DNA of 47,651 nt from Haloferula sp. BvORR071 (GTDB taxonomy: Bacteria; Verrucomicrobiota; Verrucomicrobiia; Verrucomicrobiales; Akkermansiaceae): positions 1 through 47,651 of the forward strand of contig NZ_BATP01000042.1 in NCBI RefSeq assembly GCF_000739615.1, in the 5' to 3' direction. This document shows positions 41,097 to 47,651 of the stretch, piece after piece. Made by a program: the position numbers and the translations under genes. The stretch's first letter is position 1, and each line of letters starts with the position of its first letter. The notes below the pieces were generated by a model, which saw nothing but the letters and a program-made list of their open reading frames with translations, was not told the origin of the DNA and searched no databases.

Positions 41097-43460
41097 ATGA
41101 AACCCAGAACACTTGTTAGCCTGCTTGCGGCGCTAGCCGCTACCCCTGTTCCGGCCAATACCCTCCTCTTCGCGGACAACTTCAACGTCGCGAATTCCAC
41201 CAATTTCGACGGCACCTCGTCGGCCGGTCGCTTGACCGGCAGCCTGGCCTCCAGCGTGGTCTTGCGCTCGGCCCGCGTGCAGCAGCAGATTCAGGACAAT
41301 CAGCTGCGCCTGATTCTCCCCGCCAGTGGCGGCGGCGGCCGGGTGCGTTTCCAGAATCCTTCGCTTTGGTTCGACTGGGCGGCAGGGGCTACCGGGACGA
41401 GTATTCTTGCGGATGGCGGACTTCGCGTGGAGTTCGACTTCGTCGCCACGGACATCACCTCGGCCAACTGGGTCTCCTTCAACATGGGTCACTCCAATCA
41501 GGCCGCGGGTGAACCGGCGACCCGCGTGAATCACGCGGCCACCGACTACGGGATTCTCTTCCGCAACAACGGGGCCACCGAGCGATTTGATAATAGCGCG
41601 AACAAAGGCGCAGGCGGCAGCACGACTCCGGTCCTCACGGCGCGCCATATCGTGATCGACTACGTCTTCAGTTCCTTTGCCGACGCCGCCACCGTTCGTG
41701 CCCGTTCCAAGGTCGACGGAGTCCAAGTGGCGGACGATACCTTCAATTGGGACGGAAATGCCGGGGTCCTCTACATGGAACTGGAGACCAATCAGGTAGG
41801 CACCCTGATCGACAACTACTCGGTTTCCACCATCCCGGTGGAATACACCCTGGCGTCCTCCAAGAACACCGTCATCTCGGGAAGCGATCTTGGTGATCTG
41901 GTGGCGACGCTCTCGGGCAGCACTTTTGCCAAGGGGCCCGAAGCTTCCGTTTTCACGCTCGTGTCCGGGACGGGAGATGTCGACAATGGCAAGTTTCAGA
42001 TCAACGGCGATCGCCTGGAAGCTAAGAACTACGACTTCACCCAGGACCCGGGCGGCACCACTTACCGGATTCGTGTCCAAGGCACTGGCAGCGTGACCGG
42101 CGGAACGATCCAGACCGAGCTGGTCCTCACCTCGATCAAGGATGATGATGAGGACGGTCTCCTGGATACCTGGGAAATCCTCCACGCCAATGACCTGACC
42201 TCGCTCAATGGCCTGGCCTCCGGTCCCGGGCCCGGTCCTGGCACCGGTGACTTCGATGGCGATGGCATCTCCGACCTGCAGGAGCAGACCTACGGAGCCG
42301 GACTTTACCCGGGCATGAGCCCGACCTCGAAAGACAGCGATGGCGACGGCTTGTTCGACAATGAGGAACTCGCCGGCGCGGGATTCCGTCTCCCGACGAA
42401 TCCAGTTCTCGCGGATACGGATCGCGACGGTCTCAATGACAAGGCCGAGTCGAACAAACTCGCCTTCGTGGACGCGAATGACACGGGTTCGAATCCTGTC
42501 GATCCCGACACGGATTCGGACGGCTCGCGCGATGGCTTTGAGGTCGCGCATGGCAGCGATCCGATGGACAGCGGCTCGAAGCCGGCCCTGCCACCGGCAT
42601 TCGCTCTGGTTCCCCTCACGGATGACGAAAGCACCGGGATTTCGACCACCAAGGTCTACAGCCATCTGATTAGCGGGGGTAACGAGACCACGCTCAACGG
42701 CCTGACCTTTTTGGAACTGAGCCCGACCACCACGCCGCCGAACTTCTCGTGGACCACCTCGGCGGTCGCGAAGTCCGAGGTCAATCCCTTCACCAATGGC
42801 GACTGGGTGCCTGACACCGGCAATGTGACCGGTGCGGATCTGACCAATCTTTTCGGCGCTTTCACCTATTGCTCGAATGGCAATCCGGGCGTTAGCCAGA
42901 CCTTCACCCTCAGCGGTTTGACCGTGGGCGGACAGTATCAGCTCAAGATCTTCATTCGCCCTTGGGATACCGAGGGCTCAGGCCGCCCGATCGATCTGAT
43001 CTTCACCAATGGCAGCTCGGTCGAGCAACCATTCGGTGCTCTGCGGGAAGACCGGCCGGGTGCTGTGCTGGGCAATGGCAACGAACATTCCGCCTATTAC
43101 CTCAGCTACAACTACACGGCGCAAAGCAGCTCCCTGGTGATTGACGCGAAGGTTCACGAGAGTGCTGCCGCAGCCAGTGGTTCCTTCCACCTCTATGGCT
43201 TGGCCAATGAAGTGCTCTCTGTGCCAGCCAGCCTCAAGATCACCGGAGTCACCCGGAATGCCGGTGGCGATATCCTGATCAACTTCACGGGTGCGGGGGA
43301 AACCCAGTATCATGTCACCAAGTCTCCTGATCTAACAACTCCATTCGGCCCGCTCGTGCCGCCGGTGAATGTGACCACGAATGTTGCCGGAGCCGGCCAG
43401 GCGATCGTGCCTGCCAGCGAAGCAAGCGAGCGCCGCGAGTTCTACCGGATCGAGAATTGA
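41097..43460 (+). CDS. Large secreted calcium-binding-repeat protein
   Basis: This 787-residue exported protein starts at the ATG at 41097 (signal peptide MKPRTLVSLLAALAATPVPA); the frame extends back to a TTG without coding character. A beta-rich N-terminal domain (about 22-270, LFADNFNVANSTNFDG) resembles a concanavalin-like fold. A cadherin-like stretch follows, then a thrombospondin type 3/dockerin-like calcium region (about 350-495) with repeated DxDxDG motifs (DDEDGLLDTWE, DFDGDGISDLQE, DSDGDGLFDNEE, DTDRDGLNDKAE, DTDSDGSRDGFE). A domain shared with the next gene (about 500-706) precedes a tail ending FYRIEN. There is no PEP-CTERM sorting signal. It is likely a surface adhesin or glycan-binding protein. 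Confidence 0.82.
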   Translation: MKPRTLVSLLAALAATPVPANTLLFADNFNVANSTNFDGTSSAGRLTGSLASSVVLRSARVQQQIQDNQLRLILPASGGGGRVRFQNPSLWFDWAAGATGTSILADGGLRVEFDFVATDITSANWVSFNMGHSNQAAGEPATRVNHAATDYGILFRNNGATERFDNSANKGAGGSTTPVLTARHIVIDYVFSSFADAATVRARSKVDGVQVADDTFNWDGNAGVLYMELETNQVGTLIDNYSVSTIPVEYTLASSKNTVISGSDLGDLVATLSGSTFAKGPEASVFTLVSGTGDVDNGKFQINGDRLEAKNYDFTQDPGGTTYRIRVQGTGSVTGGTIQTELVLTSIKDDDEDGLLDTWEILHANDLTSLNGLASGPGPGPGTGDFDGDGISDLQEQTYGAGLYPGMSPTSKDSDGDGLFDNEELAGAGFRLPTNPVLADTDRDGLNDKAESNKLAFVDANDTGSNPVDPDTDSDGSRDGFEVAHGSDPMDSGSKPALPPAFALVPLTDDESTGISTTKVYSHLISGGNETTLNGLTFLELSPTTTPPNFSWTTSAVAKSEVNPFTNGDWVPDTGNVTGADLTNLFGAFTYCSNGNPGVSQTFTLSGLTVGGQYQLKIFIRPWDTEGSGRPIDLIFTNGSSVEQPFGALREDRPGAVLGNGNEHSAYYLSYNYTAQSSSLVIDAKVHESAAAASGSFHLYGLANEVLSVPASLKITGVTRNAGGDILINFTGAGETQYHVTKSPDLTTPFGPLVPPVNVTTNVAGAGQAIVPASEASERREFYRIEN

Positions 43461-43525
43461 ATTCCCCAAGAGCCGGTACGTTCGAAATCCCGGAATCCAT
43501 GCTGCCACGAGTCAAGACTCACAGA

Positions 43526-43552
43526 TTGGCAGGGAATTGGAATCCAATTGCG
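43526..43552 (+). promoter_or_regulatory. Shared 27-bp upstream element, copy 2
   Basis: TTGGCA, nine bases, then AATCCAATT-N-CG, 167 bases before the start at 43719. AATTGG-AAT-CCAATT inside it is a perfect palindrome. The 258-base gap also contains the leader hairpin at 43596-43667. Confidence 0.55.
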
Positions 43553-43595
43553 TCGTCAGAATCCACCACCGGGCTAAAAAGCGTGCTGATAGATA

Positions 43596-43666
43596 CCGGT
43601 TTCCACCCAAGGGCCGGCGCTTGGCGTTAAACCCTCCTGACGCCGGGGCCCTCGGTCTGGAACCGG
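43596..43666 (+). promoter_or_regulatory. Long imperfect hairpin in the leader of the 43719 gene
   Basis: CCGGTTTCCA (43596-43605) pairs with TGGAACCGG (43658-43666, one bulge). Inside it AGGGCCGGCG (43610-43619) pairs with CGCCGGGGCCCT (43641-43652, two-base bulge). It ends 52 bases before the ATG and would be a stable RNA structure in the leader. Confidence 0.5.
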
Positions 43667-43718
43667 GATCGAAGCCACCCGACCCTCAAAGGCTTCCTGA
43701 TCAAAATAACCCACCACA

Positions 43719-46700
43719 ATGAAAATGACCCCGACTCCGCAATGGGCTCTGCCAAGGCATTTCCTTGCCGCAGTGCTTCTTGCTGCCCTCCCTGCATCCG
43801 CCCAAGTCATCACCAATCCGAGTTTCTCGTCGAATAATTTCACGACGTCACCCGGATACGCCAATCTCAATGGCGGAGTGATTACTGGCTGGACTCTCTC
43901 GAACCCGAACTTCATCGGCCAGAATCACTCGGCGACAGCTTCGCCCTTCATGAACAACGGGCAAATCCCTACCGGGCCCAACGTTCTATTCATTCAGGCA
44001 GGTGCCAGCGCCGGATCGAACAACGTCAAGACCACGATCACGGGACTGACTCCCGGCGTGAAATACAACGTCTCGTTCCGGGTCAATGCTCGCTACCAGG
44101 GCACCACCAACCTACCCAACTTGGTCTTCTCGACCGACGGTACCGGTCCGACGGTGGCTGCCGAAGTGACCAACGTGGCCACAGCCCTCAACACTACGCC
44201 CTGGAAGTATGTTGGCTTTGAATTCACGGCCACCAATGCGAGCCACGAGATCACAATCGCGAACACCAAGACTGTCGGCGATCACACGCTGCTGGTGGAT
44301 GATGTGACCATCGCTCCATCCACTGGGGCTTGGTCCTTCGCCCCTTGGACTGGTGATGCGGATTCGGGGATCGATTCGCAGTATGTTTATACCCATGCCC
44401 ACAGCTTTGGCGGGGGCGCTTGGGTTTCCACCAAGATCAATGGAGTGGATTTTGATATCGGCGATTCTCCCGGATCGAACCGTTTCGCGATCGCCGATCT
44501 GGGCAATATCTTCTCCAACCGGACTCCGAACAACGTGACGGGGGTCAGCGGGAGCTTGGCGAAGGACTTCCGCTATGGTGGGCCCAATCCCTCCATCACG
44601 CTGCAGAACCTGAAGCCGAACACCCAGTACGTCTTCACTCTATACGGAATCGGTTTCGATGCCACGGGAAGCCAGCGCTCGGCAACTTTCAGCAGCAGCC
44701 TGAATAGTGAGAAGTACACGGTAAACCTGACCCATTACGGCCAAGGTAACGGGCTCAAGGTCAACTATGCCTACACCACCGATGCACTCGGCAGCCCGGT
44801 TGTGATCAACTATCCCAATCACGGTCCGGGATCCTTCCACACCAGTGGTTTCACCAACCGTGAGGCGGTGGCCAGTGCGCCGGCACCCGTTTGGACATCG
44901 CATGCCTGGTCCGACGACAGCACGTCCGGGATCAGTTCCAACCACCCCTATACCCACGCCTTCAAGTTCGGTGCAGCCACCAACTTCAATGTCAACGGGG
45001 TGAATTTCACCGGGATCGCCGGTGCCAACCCGGCCGGAACCGGCTATACGTCCTCCAACCTCCCCAGCTTCTACAACAACGATCCTAACAGTGTTACCGG
45101 CTATGGGGCGCCCTTGGCCAAGGACTTTGTGTATGGCGGCTACCCTGAAACCCACACCTTGTCCGGTCTTACTCCGGGCCAGGCCTACGTTTTCACCCTC
45201 TATTCGGTGGGTTGGGACGATGGCACCCGGCGAGTCGCCCTCATCGGCGGAACGGGCGAAGGATCAAGTGTCCTGAACCAGGATAGTGGTGGCGGCAACA
45301 ACCAAGGGGTATGCTTCGAGTACCACTACACGGCGAGCGCAGCCGGCACGGCCACCATCACCGCGTCCGGAATCGACGTTGCCACCACGACGCCGTTCGA
45401 CCGGAAATCGATGCACGTCTACGGCATCAGCAACCGCGCCGCTGATCCTTACGTGGCGAAGGCCCCTGAGTTCACTCTCCAGCCGACCGGTGCCACGATC
45501 GGCATTGGTTCGAGCGTGACCCTTCACGGCGAAACCGTCGGCAGCCCGAACATGACCTATCAGTGGAAGAAGGGGGTCACCGATGTTTCAGGTGCCACCA
45601 CTCCGGTCTTGGTTCTCAACGATGTCTCCGGGGTCGATGCCGGCTCCTACACCCTGGTGGTGACCAACGGGTCCGGCACCACAACGAGCAACCCCGCCGT
45701 GGTCAGCGTGCTGGAGAATATCCCCGGATACAGTGGCTCCGGTATCGGCTTGGACGGCAATGTGCTGGCTGGCGGCCAGGTAGATCCGCACTACAAGCTC
45801 ATCGTCAATCCCGATGGACCGACGGATACCGTCTACGTCCAAACAGGCTTGCCGGGTTCCTGGCTGGCAAACTCCCCGACTTCCCAGTGGATCGGGCCTC
45901 GTGCCAACAGTTCTGGAGCTGCTGGTGCCGGTTCCGATGCCGGTGCCGGTGCTGGTGTGTATGTTTACCGGCGCTCGCTGGATCTCACCGGGTTCGACCT
46001 GAGCACGGTGGCGATCTCCGGCAAATGGGCGACGGACAATGCAGGCGTGGAGATCCGGGTCAACGGCACTCCCGTGGGCTTCCCCAACACGACCGGCGTC
46101 ACCTTCGGAAACTATGTTAACTTCACCATCACCAACACGGCCTTCCCGGGTTTGCTGACCACGGGAGTGAATACCATCGACTTCGTGGTCCGGAATGAGG
46201 ATGCCGTCTCCGGTTTCACGGGCCTGAGGATCGATCAGTTCGCCGCGATTGGCTCGATCCCGCCGGGCACTGCTCCGCACATCGCGGAACAACCGGTGGG
46301 TGGCAATGGTCCCCACAACGGCGCTCTGACATTGGCAGTGGCTGCCAGCGGTTCCTCGCCGGTGACCTACCAATGGTACAAGGGCGTGACTCCCATCGTC
46401 GATGCCACCAGTCCGGTGCTCCAGATCCTGGTCGACGATGCAACGGTCGCGGGCAACTACAAGGTTCGCGTCACGAACAACGTCACCTCCGTGGATAGCA
46501 ACGTGGCAGCGGTCACCGTCAACAACTCGAATCCGACCACGGAGTTCGACGCGGCGACAACCCCGAAGGATGTTCCACTTCAGATCGATGTGGCTGATCT
46601 CCTGTCCAACGATTCGGATGCGGATGGCGATGTGGTGGCCTTCACCAGCGTCAGTGCGACGAGCAGCCACGGTGGCACTGTGGCGCAGGCCGATGGTGTG

Positions 46701-47048
46701 ATCACCTACACCCCGCCGGCCGGCTATACGGGTTCGGATACATTCACCTACACGGTGAATGACGGGATCTGGGGTGGCACCACGGTGGAATCAGTCTTGG
46801 TCACCGTGACGGCACCCAGTGCCAGCGCTCCGACCAACATCAATATTGCCTTCGTCAGTGGCGACATCGTTGGCACCTTCACCGGCGCACCGGGCGCGAC
46901 GTACATCCTGCAGCGTTCGACGACCTTGGCCGCCGGAAGCTGGACCGATGTTGATACGAAAATAGCACCGCCTTCGGGCTCCGTCTCGGTGACGGACGGA
47001 GATCCGCCCGCTGGCAAGGCCTTCTACCGTATCTCGTATACGCCCTGA
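43719..47048 (+). CDS. Giant secreted multidomain adhesin-like protein
   Basis: This 1109-residue exported protein has a signal peptide ending PASAQ (about residue 29). Domains in order are a carbohydrate-binding-like N-terminal domain (30-200; NPSFSSNNF, FRVNARYQG) and two copies of a shared domain (about 204-382 and 387-575; TGDADSGIDSQYVYTHAHSFGG and SDDSTSGISSNHPYTHAFKFG). An Ig-like domain (582-666), a galactose-binding-like domain (672-845), a second Ig-like domain (850-935) and a bacterial cadherin-like domain (945-1030; DLLSNDSDADGD, YTPPAGYTGSDTFTYTVND) follow. The tail ends FYRISYTP. The domain mix suggests attachment to glycans or other cells. There is no PEP-CTERM signal. Confidence 0.85.
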   Translation: MKMTPTPQWALPRHFLAAVLLAALPASAQVITNPSFSSNNFTTSPGYANLNGGVITGWTLSNPNFIGQNHSATASPFMNNGQIPTGPNVLFIQAGASAGSNNVKTTITGLTPGVKYNVSFRVNARYQGTTNLPNLVFSTDGTGPTVAAEVTNVATALNTTPWKYVGFEFTATNASHEITIANTKTVGDHTLLVDDVTIAPSTGAWSFAPWTGDADSGIDSQYVYTHAHSFGGGAWVSTKINGVDFDIGDSPGSNRFAIADLGNIFSNRTPNNVTGVSGSLAKDFRYGGPNPSITLQNLKPNTQYVFTLYGIGFDATGSQRSATFSSSLNSEKYTVNLTHYGQGNGLKVNYAYTTDALGSPVVINYPNHGPGSFHTSGFTNREAVASAPAPVWTSHAWSDDSTSGISSNHPYTHAFKFGAATNFNVNGVNFTGIAGANPAGTGYTSSNLPSFYNNDPNSVTGYGAPLAKDFVYGGYPETHTLSGLTPGQAYVFTLYSVGWDDGTRRVALIGGTGEGSSVLNQDSGGGNNQGVCFEYHYTASAAGTATITASGIDVATTTPFDRKSMHVYGISNRAADPYVAKAPEFTLQPTGATIGIGSSVTLHGETVGSPNMTYQWKKGVTDVSGATTPVLVLNDVSGVDAGSYTLVVTNGSGTTTSNPAVVSVLENIPGYSGSGIGLDGNVLAGGQVDPHYKLIVNPDGPTDTVYVQTGLPGSWLANSPTSQWIGPRANSSGAAGAGSDAGAGAGVYVYRRSLDLTGFDLSTVAISGKWATDNAGVEIRVNGTPVGFPNTTGVTFGNYVNFTITNTAFPGLLTTGVNTIDFVVRNEDAVSGFTGLRIDQFAAIGSIPPGTAPHIAEQPVGGNGPHNGALTLAVAASGSSPVTYQWYKGVTPIVDATSPVLQILVDDATVAGNYKVRVTNNVTSVDSNVAAVTVNNSNPTTEFDAATTPKDVPLQIDVADLLSNDSDADGDVVAFTSVSATSSHGGTVAQADGVITYTPPAGYTGSDTFTYTVNDGIWGGTTVESVLVTVTAPSASAPTNINIAFVSGDIVGTFTGAPGATYILQRSTTLAAGSWTDVDTKIAPPSGSVSVTDGDPPAGKAFYRISYTP

Positions 47049-47078
47049 GGGCCGCACTTTAGGACCTGGTTATAACAA

Positions 47079-47117
47079 CGGCTCCGCGAGCGCCCGGAAA
47101 GGGTTCTCGCGGAGCCG
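47079..47117 (+). terminator. Perfect 12-bp hairpin after the adhesin gene
   Basis: CGGCTCCGCGAG (47079-47090) pairs perfectly with CTCGCGGAGCCG (47106-47117) around a 15-base loop, 31 bases after the stop. ATTTCGG follows instead of a T-run, so it is a strong hairpin with weak terminator character. It is 16 bases before the next gene. Confidence 0.6.
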
Positions 47118-47132
47118 ATTTCGGATTCACCC

Positions 47133-47651
47133 ATGATCTCCCGCCCGCTGTTTCGTCCCCTTTGCCTTGTCGCCTTGCTCGGCGTTTCCCGATTGTGGGG
47201 AGATGCGGTGGTGACCATCAATGAGATCCACTACAATCCCTTGGTCAGCCAGGATGCGGAGTGGATCGAGTTGCACAACCAGATGGCGGTGAATGTGGAC
47301 ATCTCCGGCTGGTCGCTGGCAGACGGCATCACTTACAAAATCCCGGCGAATACCGTGATCCCCGGCGGCGGCTACCGGCTCATCGCCAAGATGCCGGCAC
47401 ACGCATCCCTTGCTGGCATCCCGGGGGTGCTCGGCCCCTTCACCGGCAATCTCTCCAATTCAGGCGAGACCATCGACCTGCTCAATCCGAGCGGGCGCCT
47501 GATGGACCGCCTCACCTATTCCGACTCCGGCGACTGGCCGGTAGCTGCTGACGGCGCGGGGGCAAGCTTGGCCAAGCGCAAGCCCGGGCTCGCCGCTGCC
47601 AATCCCGCCAACTGGCGCGCCAGTCTCAATCCCGGCGGTTCACCTGCGGCC
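47133..47651 (+). CDS. Secreted lamin-tail-domain protein, 3' end outside window
   Basis: An open frame of 173 codons runs off the right edge. It has a signal peptide (MISRPLFRPLCLVALLGVSRLWG) followed at once by a lamin-tail (LTD) domain. The hallmarks are VTINEIHYNPL, EWIELHNQ, NVDISGWSLADG, ITYKIPANTVIPGGGYRLIAK and GNLSNSGETIDLLNPSGRLMDRLTYSD, and the domain continues to about residue 165. In Verrucomicrobia such domains are usually fused to a CotH-kinase or other large secreted C-terminus, which would lie beyond base 47651. It starts 84 bases after the adhesin gene. Export and a structural or adhesive role are likely; the rest cannot be seen. Confidence 0.82.
   Translation, partial: MISRPLFRPLCLVALLGVSRLWGDAVVTINEIHYNPLVSQDAEWIELHNQMAVNVDISGWSLADGITYKIPANTVIPGGGYRLIAKMPAHASLAGIPGVLGPFTGNLSNSGETIDLLNPSGRLMDRLTYSDSGDWPVAADGAGASLAKRKPGLAAANPANWRASLNPGGSPAA

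Noticed and set aside
41097..47048. PEP-CTERM exosortase substrates
   Set aside because: Neither large secreted protein ends in a PEP motif, membrane helix and basic tail; both end in FYRI-type strands.
1..47651. tRNA, rRNA, CRISPR arrays, prophage or transposase genes
   Set aside because: None was found on reading both strands. The inverted repeats seen are isolated and do not form arrays.

Overview
The window (about 62% GC by eye, dense, both strands used) reads as a chromosome segment of a Verrucomicrobiota bacterium, most like the Luteolibacter/Haloferula side of the Verrucomicrobiales. The support is a Verru_Chthon cassette protein A-type pseudopilin, two giant PVC-type CxxCH heme proteins, a PSD1/planctomycete-cytochrome protein, a DUF1501 protein and several large secreted adhesin-like proteins ending in an FYRI-type tail. 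Species cannot be read from this. No tRNA, rRNA, CRISPR array, integrase or transposase was seen.

Layout. 1-821: the C-terminal end of FtsZ (acidic linker plus the FtsA/ZipA-binding tail). 913-5300: a MacAB-like efflux operon (adaptor, ATPase, two FtsX-type permeases). 5361-7793: four small metabolic genes (Dabb, zinc dehydrogenase, zinc ribbon, SDR). 7812-14594, all minus strand: GNAT, a secreted unknown, SCO1/SenC, a methanethiol oxidase (SBP56/MtoX), OsmC and, upstream of them, a GAF-PAS-AAA+-Fis sigma-54 activator. The gap in front of osmC holds a near-consensus sigma-54 -24/-12 element and three phased TCGCGA sites at the distance expected for activator binding. I read this as a regulator plus a sigma-54-dependent methanethiol-oxidation operon, in which OsmC could deal with the H2O2 released by MtoX and SCO could supply copper.

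14937-25000: a PVC heme protein and a mixed set of small genes (metallophosphoesterase, esterase, PhzF-like, secreted and HEAT-like unknowns). 25130-28302: a LamG-sensor histidine kinase translationally coupled to a NarL-type regulator. 28662-40862: six same-strand genes with gaps of 30 bp or less: a DNA-binding-domain-only AraC protein, a Verru_Chthon A pseudopilin, a secreted partner, a DUF1080/beta-propeller/heme fusion, a PSD1 cytochrome protein and a Tat-exported DUF1501 protein. This looks like one 12-kb surface/periplasmic oxidative-degradation operon. The two heme proteins in it share a galactose-binding-like domain.

41097-47651: three large secreted proteins. The first two share a roughly 190-residue domain (three copies in all) and also share a 27-bp upstream element, which suggests co-regulation. 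The last gene runs off the right edge and begins with a lamin-tail domain.
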